From: Labilibaculum sp.
GTDB taxonomy: Bacteria > Bacteroidota > Bacteroidia > Bacteroidales > Marinifilaceae
NCBI GenBank assembly: GCA_016342745.1
Contig: JAEINT010000001.1
Coordinates: 310,001 to 374,000 of the forward strand
Length of the DNA stretch: 64,000 nt
Direction of reading: 5' to 3'
The notes below the pieces were generated by a model, which did no database searches, was not told the origin of the DNA, and was given only the letters and a program-made list of their open reading frames with translations. This document shows, in pieces, positions 46,014-54,539 of the stretch. The position numbers were made by a program, and so were the translations under genes. Position 1 is the first letter of the stretch, and every line of letters begins with the position of its first letter.

Positions 46014-46553
46014 TTATTCTTTTTCTTCTTCGAATGCTTTGTACTTAGCTGTTAGCTCAGAAATCATTTGGCTAAAAGTGGTAACTGCAGCAATTGTATC
46101 TTTAGAAATTTCCTTTTTTTGTAGTTTAAGCATCAAAATACCGTACAATGCAGTTAGGCATACCTCAATGTCGTTGTTTTCTTGAGAAGCTTTCGATTTT
46201 TCGCGAAATTCAGTAATATTTCCAAGAGCTTGTTGGTAGTGGTTATTGTAGGCAGCATCTTTTCCTTTTGTAAGAAGAAAAACATGATAGTCGTAAAGCT
46301 CGTCGATATTGTTTTTCAAAATTTGAAGATGACCTTTTTCCTCAACTTTTTCAATTCTCATCATCTCAATCAGGTTCTCGTACCAATCTTTAATCTCAGC
46401 ATGAACCTCAGCAGGTTGTTGAAATTGTTTGATGATATTCTCTTCAATTTTAGTAATGTCAAACTGATAAGCTCTAATGATATCCTCAACTTGCCACATG
46501 TAAAGGATGTATTCAGCTAAATTGGTCTTCTTTTTTTCCTGTGCAATAATCAT
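46014..46553 (-). CDS. DUF4924 family protein
   Basis: A 179-residue cytoplasmic helical protein of the Bacteroidota-specific DUF4924 family, recognisable from its opening (MIIAQEKKKTNLAEYILYMWQVEDIIRAYQFD) and the FREKSKASQENNDIEVCLTALYGILMLKLQKKEIS segment. Its function is unknown. It lies 13 bases upstream of the EamA transporter on the same strand, and 41 bases downstream of the S4-domain gene, so the group may be one operon with lnt. Confidence 0.82.
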   Translation of the reverse strand: MIIAQEKKKTNLAEYILYMWQVEDIIRAYQFDITKIEENIIKQFQQPAEVHAEIKDWYENLIEMMRIEKVEEKGHLQILKNNIDELYDYHVFLLTKGKDAAYNNHYQQALGNITEFREKSKASQENNDIEVCLTALYGILMLKLQKKEISKDTIAAVTTFSQMISELTAKYKAFEEEKE

Positions 46554-46594
46554 GTTTCGAAATTATCTGTAATTAAACTTAGTATTGAAGATTT

Positions 46595-46969
46595 TTACTC
46601 TTTCAACTTATCAATTAATCTTCGGTCTAGTTTGGTAGGGCGACCAGTTCCCCTATCGCGAGCTTCAAATCCATAAACTTTAGTCGCCACTAAAAGGTCA
46701 AGTTGATCCTGAGCCGTAACATCTTTTACAAAATCGACTGCAAGTTTTGCTCCCATTCGTTTGCCGGATATGGCCGTTACCAAATAACTACGAGTAATTG
46801 GAGGAACTTTGACCTCAATCTGATCGTTTATTTTTATTTCACGCGAAGGTTTAATGGTAACACCTTTAATGGTTACTTTTCCCTTTTTACATGCTTCGGC
46901 AGCCATACTTCTTGTTTTAAAGATTCGTACGGCCCATAGCCATTTGTCTACTCTAACCTTATCATCCAT
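46595..46969 (-). CDS. S4-domain RNA-binding protein (Hsp15 type)
   Basis: A 124-residue protein with an S4 domain at about residues 5-65 (VRVDKWLWAVRIFKTRSMAAEACKKGKVTIKGVTIKPSREI), a middle linker and a conserved basic C-terminal end (RDRGTGRPTKLDRRLIDKL). It belongs to the Hsp15/HslR family, whose E. coli member recycles free 50S subunits that still carry nascent chains. It precedes DUF4924 on the same strand and follows pth, so the neighbourhood is concerned with stalled or erroneous translation. The symbol hslR could apply. Confidence 0.88.
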   Translation of the reverse strand: MDDKVRVDKWLWAVRIFKTRSMAAEACKKGKVTIKGVTIKPSREIKINDQIEVKVPPITRSYLVTAISGKRMGAKLAVDFVKDVTAQDQLDLLVATKVYGFEARDRGTGRPTKLDRRLIDKLKE

Positions 46970-47014
46970 GGCTTACTATTTGGATTGATTATTATATGCT
47001 CTAGTAAATATTAT

Positions 47015-47650
47015 TTACTGCTTTTTTGTGTTGTAGGCAGTCATTGTTCTTTGAATACCAATAGTACTCATTCCTTTGATCATGTTAATGCAAATCTTGT
47101 ATAATTCTGGAAGCTTTTCTTTTTCTTCCGGACTCCATTCGCCCAATACATAATCTACTTGTTTCCCTTTGCTGAAATCAGCACCAATACCAAAACGCAA
47201 GCGATTATAGTTTTGATGTCCTAAAATCTCATTAATGTGTTTTAAACCATTATGCCCAGCATCGCTGCCTTTTGGTCTCAAACGTAAGGTTTCAAATGGT
47301 AAAGCAAGATCATCTACCAAAACCATCATGTTCTCTACAGGTATTTTTTCTTTCTGTAACCAGTAGTTAACCGATTTTCCACTTAGGTTCATATAAGTGT
47401 TTGGCTTTACAAGTACAAAGGTTCTTCCTTTAAATTTGTATTCCGCAACAGCACCATATCTAGCTTCTTTAAACTCAATTTTTGCTGTTTCGGCAAGGGC
47501 ATCCAAAATACGAAATCCAATGTTGTGTCTCGTGTTTGCATACTCAGCACCAATATTGCCTAATCCGACAATGAGATATTTCATTTCAGTACTATTTTTA
47601 TTTGCTTGGGTTTTGTTCCGCCCAAATATATTTTTTAAAAATTGAATCAT
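47015..47650 (-). CDS. pth: Peptidyl-tRNA hydrolase, possibly with an N-terminal extension
   Basis: Pth frees tRNA from prematurely released peptidyl-tRNA. The core begins [24 protein letters not shown], with the catalytic His in TRHNIGF and the conserved [14 protein letters not shown] and [30 protein letters not shown] motifs. The frame opens 22 residues earlier ([13 protein letters not shown]), for 211 residues; from Met23 it would start at 47584 (189 residues). A TAACTTTG element only 9 bases upstream of the longer start favours the shorter form, but such extensions look common in Bacteroidota, so the start is unsettled. Confidence 0.9.
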   Translation of the reverse strand: MIQFLKNIFGRNKTQANKNSTEMKYLIVGLGNIGAEYANTRHNIGFRILDALAETAKIEFKEARYGAVAEYKFKGRTFVLVKPNTYMNLSGKSVNYWLQKEKIPVENMMVLVDDLALPFETLRLRPKGSDAGHNGLKHINEILGHQNYNRLRFGIGADFSKGKQVDYVLGEWSPEEKEKLPELYKICINMIKGMSTIGIQRTMTAYNTKKQ

Positions 47651-47736
47651 ATCGAAATCAAAGTTAAAATATTCATCGCATTTTCCATGAATACTTTCAT
47701 TTCAATATTTCCCTCTTTTTTTAGAAACGGAGGATA

Positions 47737-47772
47737 TTAAAAAACCTCCCACTCTTTGAAAAGTGGGAGGTT
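47737..47772 (-). terminator. Terminator after rplY
   Basis: AACCTCCCACT and AGTGGGAGGTT form an 11-base-pair stem; a T-run follows on the minus strand. Confidence 0.9.
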
Positions 47773-47794
47773 ATATTTTAATTGCAGCAAATAA

Positions 47795-48403
47795 TTACTC
47801 TGCAGCAGGAGCAGCAGCTTCAACAGCGTCACCGCTATTTGCAGCAGCACGAGCAGCTCTAGTAAGTTTAACTTGAACAACAACAGCGTGCTTAGAATTT
47901 AATAATTCTAAGTTATCGTAAGAAAGTTGTCCAATTTGGATACTCTTACCAAGACCAAGATCGCTAACTTCAACAAGTAAGTTTTCTGGAAGATCAGCCA
48001 TTAGAGCTTTTACCTTTAGTTTTCTGTTGATGATAGCTAATTTACCACCAGCTTGAATACCTTTTGCGAAACCTTCAATTCTGATTGGCAATTCAACTTC
48101 AAACGCTTTGTCTTCGAAAACTTGATAAAAGTCAACGTGTAAAGGCTTGTCAGTAGTTGCGTGGAATTGAGTATCTCTCATTACACAAGTAAATACTTTT
48201 CCTTCAACATCAAATTTAACAATGTAAACCTCAGGAGTGAAAAGTAACTTGTTTAAATCTTTTTCTTGAATAGCAAAGTGAATGTTTTCTTCACCACCAT
48301 ATAATTCACATGGTACCATTTCTGCTCTACGAAGAGCTTTAGTTGCTTTTTTTCCTAAGTCAGTTCTTAATGAACCTTTTAATTCTAAAGTTTTCATTTT
48401 CAT
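47795..48403 (-). CDS. rplY: 50S ribosomal protein L25/general stress protein Ctc (bL25)
   Basis: The 202-residue product is the long Ctc form: the N-terminal L25 domain binds 5S rRNA (about 1-95, KTLELKGSLRTDLGKKATKALRRAEMVPCELYGGE) and the C-terminal beta domain spans about 95-185 (VDFYQVFEDKAFEVELPIRIEG), ending in an Ala-rich tail. E. coli L25 has only the first domain. It lies between prs and pth on the same strand, the order seen in many bacteria (prs-ctc-pth). The initial MKM leaves the exact start open by two codons. Confidence 0.93.
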   Translation of the reverse strand: MKMKTLELKGSLRTDLGKKATKALRRAEMVPCELYGGEENIHFAIQEKDLNKLLFTPEVYIVKFDVEGKVFTCVMRDTQFHATTDKPLHVDFYQVFEDKAFEVELPIRIEGFAKGIQAGGKLAIINRKLKVKALMADLPENLLVEVSDLGLGKSIQIGQLSYDNLELLNSKHAVVVQVKLTRAARAAANSGDAVEAAAPAAE

Positions 48404-48504
48404 GATATTATGTGTTACTCAAAACAAACTTCATCACCCGGTAAAAAAAGGCTCCGCTCATTTCCCATCACACGTTTATAAATATTGTTTTACCAAAATC
48501 TGCG

Positions 48505-48512
48505 CAAAGATA
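48505..48512 (-). promoter_or_regulatory. Candidate TAnnTTTG -7 element for rplY
   Basis: On the minus strand this reads TATCTTTG, 102 bases upstream of the rplY start. Confidence 0.35.
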
Positions 48513-48516
48513 CAAA

Positions 48517-49449
48517 TTATAATATAAAATTGGAACTGATTGATTCGCAATTATAAACATTCAATATTGTTTTTGCAAAAATATCAGCAATAGTCAATTC
48601 TTTAATCTTAGTTGAATTCTTTTTTAAAGGAATTGAATTTGTGAAAATAACTTCTTCTAAAGCAGAAGCTTCGATTCGATCGTAAGCAGGACCAGATAAT
48701 ACTGCGTGAGATGCAATCGCACGAACACTTTTTGCTCCTTTTTCTTTCAACATATCAGCTGCTTTGGTAATTGTACCAGCAGTATCAATCATATCATCAA
48801 CAATAACAACATGTCTACCTTCAACATCGCCAATAGCAGTCATTTCACCAACAACATTCGCTTTTTCACGAGATTTATGACAGATTGCTAAACCTGCATT
48901 TAAATATTTTGCATAAGCATTGGCTCTTTTACTACCACCCATATCAGGAGAAGCAACGACCAAGTTATCCAATTTTAAATCCTCAATGTATGGAAGAAGT
49001 ACAGAAGATGCATAAAGATGATCAACAGGAATATCAAAGAACCCTTGAATTTGATCAGCATGAAGGTCCATTGTCATCACACGATCAACACCTGCAGCCA
49101 TTAATAAGTTGGCAACCAATTTGGCTCCAATAGCTACTCTCGGACGATCTTTACGATCCTGACGAGCAAAACCAAAATAAGGAATTACAGCACAAACTTT
49201 ATATGCTGAAGCTCTTTTGGCAGCGTCAATCATTAACAATAGCTCCATCAAATTATCGCTTGGTGGATCTGTTGATTGTACAATGAATACGTGACAACCT
49301 CTTACAGTTTCTTCGTAACAAGTTTCAAATTCACCATCACTAAATCTTACAATGCTCGATTTTCCTAACTCTAATCCTGCTGATTCAGCAATTTTACCTG
49401 CTAAATGCTCAGTATTTGAACCAGTAAAAATTTTAATTGGGGCTTTCAT
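48517..49449 (-). CDS. prs: Ribose-phosphate pyrophosphokinase
   Basis: Makes phosphoribosyl pyrophosphate from ribose-5-phosphate and ATP, feeding nucleotide, histidine and tryptophan synthesis. The 310-residue product has the ATP-binding flag region (IPYFGFARQDRKDRPR), SPDMGGSKRANAYAK, and the PRPP-binding loop VVIVDDMIDTAGTI near residue 215. Length is normal. It precedes rplY and pth on the same strand, and a TAAATTTG promoter match lies 44 bases upstream. Confidence 0.96.
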   Translation of the reverse strand: MKAPIKIFTGSNTEHLAGKIAESAGLELGKSSIVRFSDGEFETCYEETVRGCHVFIVQSTDPPSDNLMELLLMIDAAKRASAYKVCAVIPYFGFARQDRKDRPRVAIGAKLVANLLMAAGVDRVMTMDLHADQIQGFFDIPVDHLYASSVLLPYIEDLKLDNLVVASPDMGGSKRANAYAKYLNAGLAICHKSREKANVVGEMTAIGDVEGRHVVIVDDMIDTAGTITKAADMLKEKGAKSVRAIASHAVLSGPAYDRIEASALEEVIFTNSIPLKKNSTKIKELTIADIFAKTILNVYNCESISSNFIL

Positions 49450-49492
49450 TAAAATATTATTTGTTTATAAATCAGATAACTATTGTACTGTG

Positions 49493-49500
49493 CAAATTTA
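49493..49500 (-). promoter_or_regulatory. Candidate TAnnTTTG -7 element for prs
   Basis: The minus strand reads TAAATTTG, 44 bases upstream of the prs start. Confidence 0.4.
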
Positions 49501-49638
49501 TGAAATATTGCTTCAAAAACAGGAGTTTAAATCTGTCTCAGGCAATTATTTATTCTATTTATAAAGGATAAACCTAAATCTATTTAAAATAAAAAAGAAG
49601 ATGTCTTTACGAGATCTCCCTTTTATGTGCTGCTGTGA

Positions 49639-50241
49639 TTACAAAGAAATCTTTTTGTTGGTTTCTTCTATGTAATTTAATATTTCATCTTTTCCTAAAC
49701 CTGAAGATGCGGAACTAATAAAATAGGGAGGCATTTCTTCCCATGAGGTTAGTAACTCCTTCTCGTAGGCTATTACATTGTCTTTTAATTTTTGTTTACT
49801 AAGCTTATCTGCTTTTGTAAATATGATCGAAAAAGGAATTCCATTAACACCCAACCATTCCATAAAGTCAACATCTTTGTTTTGGGGTTCATGCCTACAG
49901 TCTACCAATACAAATAGGTTGATAAGTGTAGTTCGACTTTCAATGTAGCTGAAAATTAATTTGGAAAATCGCTGTTTTGTGTTCTTAGCAACTTTTGCAA
50001 ATCCATATCCTGGTAAATCAACCAAGTACCATTCTTTATTAATGATGAAATGATTGACCAACTGTGTTTTTCCTGGTTTAACTGAAATTTTCGCTAAACT
50101 TTTATTGTTGGTCAGCATATTAATCAAAGATGATTTTCCAACATTGGAACGACCAATAAAGGCGTATTCGGCCTTGTTATCGGTAGGACATTTACTTATA
50201 TCCGAGTTGGACATCACAAATTGTGCACTGGTAATATTCAT
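49639..50241 (-). CDS. engB: Ribosome biogenesis GTPase EngB/YsxC
   Basis: A TrmE-Era-like GTPase needed for 50S maturation. I start it at 50241, giving 200 residues that begin [19 protein letters not shown], the normal length; the frame extends 39 codons further upstream with no family similarity. Motifs: G1 [13 protein letters not shown]2 near [14 protein letters not shown]3 [11 protein letters not shown]4 FTKADKLSK and G5 SSASSGLG. It lies downstream of manA, separated by a terminator, and a TAACTTTG element lies 22 bases upstream of this start. Confidence 0.94.
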   Translation of the reverse strand: MNITSAQFVMSNSDISKCPTDNKAEYAFIGRSNVGKSSLINMLTNNKSLAKISVKPGKTQLVNHFIINKEWYLVDLPGYGFAKVAKNTKQRFSKLIFSYIESRTTLINLFVLVDCRHEPQNKDVDFMEWLGVNGIPFSIIFTKADKLSKQKLKDNVIAYEKELLTSWEEMPPYFISSASSGLGKDEILNYIEETNKKISL

Positions 50242-50262
50242 GGTGTATTTTAATTTACGATG

Positions 50263-50270
50263 CAAAGTTA
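50263..50270 (-). promoter_or_regulatory. Candidate TAnnTTTG -7 element for engB
   Basis: The minus strand reads TAACTTTG. It supports the shorter engB start and implies a very short leader. Confidence 0.35.
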
Positions 50271-50337
50271 TACAGATTCTTATATTTTCCGAAATATGCC
50301 GCAATTTTATTGACCGATATGGCAATTTACATGAGGA

Positions 50338-50375
50338 AGAAAAAAATCCTCTTTTCATTTACTTGAAAAGAGGAT
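50338..50375 (-). terminator. Terminator after manA
   Basis: ATCCTCTTTTCA and TGAAAAGAGGAT form a perfect 12-base-pair stem, followed by a T-run on the minus strand. Confidence 0.88.
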
Positions 50376-50396
50376 CAATAAATATTTATTCCAGTT

Positions 50397-51374
50397 TTAT
50401 TTAATAAAAACCTCTAGGATTTTAGCTTTTGATTTCGGACTAAGTTTTACGTTTTTAATAGTTGCAGGGATTAAAATACTTTCCCCTTTCGCTACACTTA
50501 TCGTTTCTTCGTCATAGGCAAGATCTAAATCACCTTCTAAGCACATATAAATTACAAAAGAATCAAGATCATAATAATCCTTTTCAATTGCTTTATCAAA
50601 CTCAAGAATATTGGTTGTGAAATACTGGCAACGTACCAATTCTTCTGTTTTGTTTACTTCTGTTTTATATGTGGTTTCATATTTCTTCTCGAAACTATAG
50701 TCAATTGCGTCAACTGCAAGTTCGGTATGAAGTTCTCTTGGGTTTCCAGCATCGTCGGTTCTGTTAAAATCGTACATTCGATAGGTAACATCCGATGTTT
50801 GCTGAATTTCCGCCAATAGAATTCCTTTTCCAATTGCGTGAACTCGTCCGGCAGGAATAAAGAAACAACTGCCTTCTTTTACAGGTGTGCTGTTTAATAT
50901 ATCTTCCAGTTTGCCTTCTTTTAACTTTCCTAAATATTGTTCTTTCGTAATTTCCTGATTAAAACCAACAATCAATTCAGAACCTTTGTCTGCTTCAATT
51001 ACATACCACATTTCAGTTTTACCATAGGCGTTGTGTCTCTCTTTAGACATTTCATCATCAGGGTGTACCTGAATAGAAAGTACATCATTGGCATCAATAA
51101 ATTTAATAAGTAATGGAAATTCGACTCCAAACTTCTCATAAACTTTATCGCCAACTAAATCTCCCATGTAGATTTCAATAAGTTCTTCCAGATTATTTCC
51201 AGCTAAAAAACCATTGCTTACTACCGAAACATCTCCTTCTACACCCGATATCTCCCAACTTTCACCAGCATTTGGTAGTGGAGAAAAATCTTTATTTAAA
51301 ACAGTTTTTAATTTGTCACCACCCCAGATTTTATCTTTAAGAATGGTTTTAAATTTCAATGGATACAAACTCAT
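50397..51374 (-). CDS. manA: Mannose-6-phosphate isomerase, class I
   Basis: Interconverts mannose-6-phosphate and fructose-6-phosphate with a zinc cofactor. The 325-residue cupin protein starts with LKFKTILKDKIWGGDKL and carries zinc ligands in LSIQVHPDDEMSKER and KTEMWYVIEADKGSELIVG, and the active-site stretch SCFFIPAGRVHAIGKGILLAEIQQTSDVTYRMYDFNR. This is the short class I form common in Firmicutes and Bacteroidota, lacking the helical insert of E. coli ManA. It is on the minus strand with the Dabb gene 44 bases upstream. Confidence 0.93.
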   Translation of the reverse strand: MSLYPLKFKTILKDKIWGGDKLKTVLNKDFSPLPNAGESWEISGVEGDVSVVSNGFLAGNNLEELIEIYMGDLVGDKVYEKFGVEFPLLIKFIDANDVLSIQVHPDDEMSKERHNAYGKTEMWYVIEADKGSELIVGFNQEITKEQYLGKLKEGKLEDILNSTPVKEGSCFFIPAGRVHAIGKGILLAEIQQTSDVTYRMYDFNRTDDAGNPRELHTELAVDAIDYSFEKKYETTYKTEVNKTEELVRCQYFTTNILEFDKAIEKDYYDLDSFVIYMCLEGDLDLAYDEETISVAKGESILIPATIKNVKLSPKSKAKILEVFIK

Positions 51375-51418
51375 TTTCTTACAATTAATTTGATTGCTAT
51401 TTTGGCTTTTGGATAATC

Positions 51419-51721
51419 TTAAAATTCGTAATCAATTACTTTTCGCTCGGCTGCCATTTCTTTTATTACTGCCACAGCTTTTTGATGTTCAGGATGATTT
51501 GCATAAACAGGTAAAGCTTCCATGTTCTCAATATCAACGTTTACCACAAAATCAAAAGAAGCATCAGATTGAAGTTGATCGAAACCAATCTGTAAAAATT
51601 TGATTTCTGGAATACTTTTATCCAGGCCATCAAATGCTTTTTCTAATCTGCAAAAGTAATTCTTTTTTTCTTCAGCTGAACCGAAAGCTTTAAACTTAAA
51701 CATTGCAATGTGCTTGATCAT
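51419..51721 (-). CDS. Dabb family (stress-responsive A/B barrel) protein
   Basis: A 100-residue dimeric alpha/beta-barrel family protein. It starts MIKHIAMFKFKAFGSAEEKK and has the typical KFLQIGFDQLQSDASFDFVVNVDIENMEALPVYANHPEHQKAVAVI segment with the conserved H-P-x-H. The family includes stress-induced proteins and some polyketide cyclases, but members like this have no assigned function. It lies just upstream of manA on the same strand, so co-transcription is likely. Confidence 0.85.
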   Translation of the reverse strand: MIKHIAMFKFKAFGSAEEKKNYFCRLEKAFDGLDKSIPEIKFLQIGFDQLQSDASFDFVVNVDIENMEALPVYANHPEHQKAVAVIKEMAAERKVIDYEF

Positions 51722-51811
51722 TTTAATTCTTTTTTAAATAATTAGTAACTTTCCAGCCGAAGTTAATGCAAAATTAGCATTTTTGAATCAAACATCTAAA
51801 TATCATACAAC

Positions 51812-52429
51812 ATGTTGATTATTGGAATTGCTGGAGGGACGGGCTCTGGTAAAACAACAGTGGTTAGAAAAATCATTGAAAGATTAAATCAGGGAGATGT
51901 GGCAGTCTTGCCACAAGATTCATATTATAGGGATAATAAGGAGATGCCATTGGAGGAGCGTCAAGAAATAAATTTTGACCATCCAAGATCAATAGAATTT
52001 GAATTATTGATTGAGCATGTGCGAAAGTTAAAAAACGATGAAGCGATAGAGCAACCGATATACTCCTACCTTACTTGTTTACGTTCTGACGAAACTATTC
52101 AGGTAGAGCCTAAGGGAGTTATCATTGTGGAGGGATTGTTGATTTTAACAGATCCTGTTTTACGTGATTTAATGGATCTGAAGGTGTTTGTAGATTGTGA
52201 TGCCGACGATCGCTTAAATCGAGTAATCAAAAGAGACATTGTTGAGCGTGGAAGATCTGTTGAAAAGGTTTTGGATCGTTATGAAAAAACCGTGAAGCCA
52301 ATGCATCTTCAGTTTATTGAGCCAAGCAAACGTTATGCAGATATTATTGTTCCTCAGGGAGGTAATAATATTGTAGCGATTGACATTTTAACCCATTTCA
52401 TACAGAAAAATCTCGTTGCTAGTTTGTAA
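51812..52429 (+). CDS. udk: Uridine kinase
   Basis: Phosphorylates uridine and cytidine in pyrimidine salvage. The 205-residue product has the P-loop GIAGGTGSGKTTVVRKI, the substrate-side PQDSYYRDNKEM (the catalytic Asp), NFDHPRSIEFELL, and the R-x-x-R-D lid RDIVERGRSVEKVLDRYEKTVKPMH. Length is normal. This is the ordinary uridine kinase of the organism, and the contrast with the related kinase at 36155-36844 argues that the latter has a different substrate. It is followed by a terminator. Confidence 0.95.
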   Translation: MLIIGIAGGTGSGKTTVVRKIIERLNQGDVAVLPQDSYYRDNKEMPLEERQEINFDHPRSIEFELLIEHVRKLKNDEAIEQPIYSYLTCLRSDETIQVEPKGVIIVEGLLILTDPVLRDLMDLKVFVDCDADDRLNRVIKRDIVERGRSVEKVLDRYEKTVKPMHLQFIEPSKRYADIIVPQGGNNIVAIDILTHFIQKNLVASL

Positions 52430-52460
52430 AAACGGTAAGCTTATTCACTGAAAAATATAA

Positions 52461-52492
52461 TTTGGAGACCTTGATACTGTCTCCATTTTTTT
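52461..52492 (+). terminator. Terminator after udk
   Basis: TGGAGAC and GTCTCCA form a 7-base-pair stem, followed by a T-run. Confidence 0.82.
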
Positions 52493-52528
52493 ATACCTTT
52501 TCAATCTGTTTATGATAAACTTTGAAGT

Positions 52529-53251
52529 ATGTTGAATAATGTAAAAGTTGAAAATTTACTATTTGTAGATATAGAAACGGTATCCGGAAATGCCACATTC
52601 GATGAAATGTCTCCTAAGCTTCAGGAATTGTGGGAAAAGAAATCAAATTATTTTCGAAAAGATGACGAGAGTCCTTCTGATGTTTACGGACGAGCTGGCA
52701 TCTATGCTGAGTTTGGAAAAATAGTATGTATTTCAACAGGCCTGGTGACTAAAAAAGATGGTGTTAAGAAGTTTGTTGCCAAATCGTATTATGGAGACGA
52801 TGAAAAGCAACTGCTTGAAGAATTTGGGCTTATGCTCGATCGATTTTCTAGTAAGGCAAATCGAAATTTGTGTGCTCACAATGGTAAAGAGTTCGATTTT
52901 CCATATATCGCTCGTAGGATGTTGATTAATGGTGTGGCTCTTCCAAGTGTTCTTGATATTGCCGGAAAAAAACCTTGGGAAGTTCAATTCTTGGATACCA
53001 TGGAATTATGGAAGTTTGGCGATTACAAGCATTATACTTCACTGGCTTTACTGTGCGAAATATTTAATGTTTCCACTCCTAAAGATGATATTGATGGATC
53101 GATGGTTGGAAAGGTGTATTGGGAGGACAATGACTTGGATCGAATTGCTATTTATTGTGAGAAAGATATTTTAGCCACAGCTCAATTGTTTTTACGATAT
53201 CAAGGTGAAGATTTAATTCCGGAAAATAATTTTGAACGAGTATTGTTGTAA
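52529..53251 (+). CDS. DEDDy 3'-5' exonuclease (PolB-exonuclease-like)
   Basis: A 240-residue protein of the predicted PolB-related 3'-5' exonuclease family. DEDDy residues are visible: D14/E16 (LFVDIETV) in ExoI, the aspartate in the AHNGKEFDFPYIARR ExoII region, and YCEKD in ExoIII (Y-x-x-x-D, near residue 214). It therefore probably removes nucleotides from DNA or RNA 3' ends using two metal ions. No polymerase domain is attached. It has its own short upstream region; the exported lipoprotein gene lies downstream. Confidence 0.85.
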   Translation: MLNNVKVENLLFVDIETVSGNATFDEMSPKLQELWEKKSNYFRKDDESPSDVYGRAGIYAEFGKIVCISTGLVTKKDGVKKFVAKSYYGDDEKQLLEEFGLMLDRFSSKANRNLCAHNGKEFDFPYIARRMLINGVALPSVLDIAGKKPWEVQFLDTMELWKFGDYKHYTSLALLCEIFNVSTPKDDIDGSMVGKVYWEDNDLDRIAIYCEKDILATAQLFLRYQGEDLIPENNFERVLL

Positions 53252-53371
53252 TTGTTTTGCTATTTTACAATAGTTTCACTTTTTTCGTGTTTATTAAACA
53301 GGATGATATTTCATCCATAAAATTCTGCCTACCTAGTTAGGCGTAGTATTTAAACTTAAGACATTAAACTG

Positions 53372-54487
53372 ATGAATAATTCATTTATTAATAAATTAAC
53401 TTTTGTGTTTTTCTTGTTAGGAACTCTATTGTTTACTTCTTGTGGAAGTAGTAGTGGAGGAGGAGATGAGGAAGAATTTGAATTTCAGTCTTCAGATTTG
53501 ACTAATAAATATTGGTATGCGAATCCTTATTTGTCATCAGACTTTGCTCGTGATGATGCTGTGATTGTGTATCGATTCGAAGGAGGAAATGTTCTAAAAA
53601 GGCAGGAGTTTAGTGGTCGACGTGACAAGGTTGTTGGATCATGGAGTTTGAAAGGTGATGAATTGGTAATTAATGATGAGTCAATTTCTATAGATAATAG
53701 ACAAGAATGGTTCATTCAACCTAAATCAACTTCAACCTATTTAAAATTGAACAGTTCGGCAGGAACAAGAGAGTTTTACACCGATATTGATGAAATTAAT
53801 GATGTTACTGCAGATGCTTATTTAGTTAACGATTTGCATATTGTGAATAATGCATTTGAATCTGCTTATAAATTAGAGTATGCAGTATATGGAGATAAGC
53901 TAAGCAATGTGAGAGCTCTTGTGGATGGATCTACTAGTTTCGAAATGGAAGATTTTACAAATTTTAAAGGGAATAAAGTGTATTACTTAAAAGAAAACGA
54001 TAGAGATAATTACTTTGATGTTTTCGGCGGTGCACAATTGATTAAATTTTATTTGAAATTTGATAATGGAGAAAGTTATAAATTAGATGAGCAGATTTAT
54101 AGTTCAAGTATTGCCGCTCTAGATAATTTCTCAACAACAGCTACACATGCAAGTGGAGCTGGAAGTGTTACGATTAATTGGAATGCCATTGATGAGGATG
54201 ATATTTATTACTTTGTTGAAATTTTAGATAAAGATGGTAACGAATATTTACCAAAGTTTAGAAGTACAAGGCAATCTGCAGTTGCAGGTGAAGCAAAAGA
54301 ATTGATTATAGATAATTCAACGGCTAGTGAATACGAAGCTTTGAATGAGCTGACTTTAGGAGATGATTACTATGTGAAGATTTCTGGTTTTAAATATGAG
54401 GATGATATTGATCCAGATAATAGTTCAAATAAAGAAATAAATATACAAGCTGTAACTCGTTATACATTTAAAGCTGGAGTTTGGTAG
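53372..54487 (+). CDS. Lipoprotein of unknown function
   Basis: The 371-residue product has a lipoprotein signal with lipobox LFTSC (Cys24), followed by GSSSGGGDEEE, a short Gly/Asp/Glu linker that may favour surface display in Bacteroidota. Residues about 35-125 look like a beta-sandwich or lipocalin-like unit (NKYWYANPYL, GSWSLKGDELVIND), and about 255-370 look like a fibronectin type III-like domain (GSVTINWNAIDEDDIYYFVEI). No catalytic motif is visible. It is monocistronic, before a palindromic terminator. Confidence 0.6.
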   Translation: MNNSFINKLTFVFFLLGTLLFTSCGSSSGGGDEEEFEFQSSDLTNKYWYANPYLSSDFARDDAVIVYRFEGGNVLKRQEFSGRRDKVVGSWSLKGDELVINDESISIDNRQEWFIQPKSTSTYLKLNSSAGTREFYTDIDEINDVTADAYLVNDLHIVNNAFESAYKLEYAVYGDKLSNVRALVDGSTSFEMEDFTNFKGNKVYYLKENDRDNYFDVFGGAQLIKFYLKFDNGESYKLDEQIYSSSIAALDNFSTTATHASGAGSVTINWNAIDEDDIYYFVEILDKDGNEYLPKFRSTRQSAVAGEAKELIIDNSTASEYEALNELTLGDDYYVKISGFKYEDDIDPDNSSNKEINIQAVTRYTFKAGVW

Positions 54488-54502
54488 CCTAAAAAAAAGA
54501 AT

Positions 54503-54538
54503 AAAAAAACCCGAAACGATATCGTTTCGGGTTTTTTT
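54503..54538. terminator. Perfectly palindromic bidirectional terminator
   Basis: AAACCCGAAACGAT and ATCGTTTCGGGTTT form a perfect palindrome with no spacer bases, flanked by A and T runs. It serves both the lipoprotein gene and the opposing hydrolase gene. Confidence 0.92.
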
Positions 54539-54539
54539 A

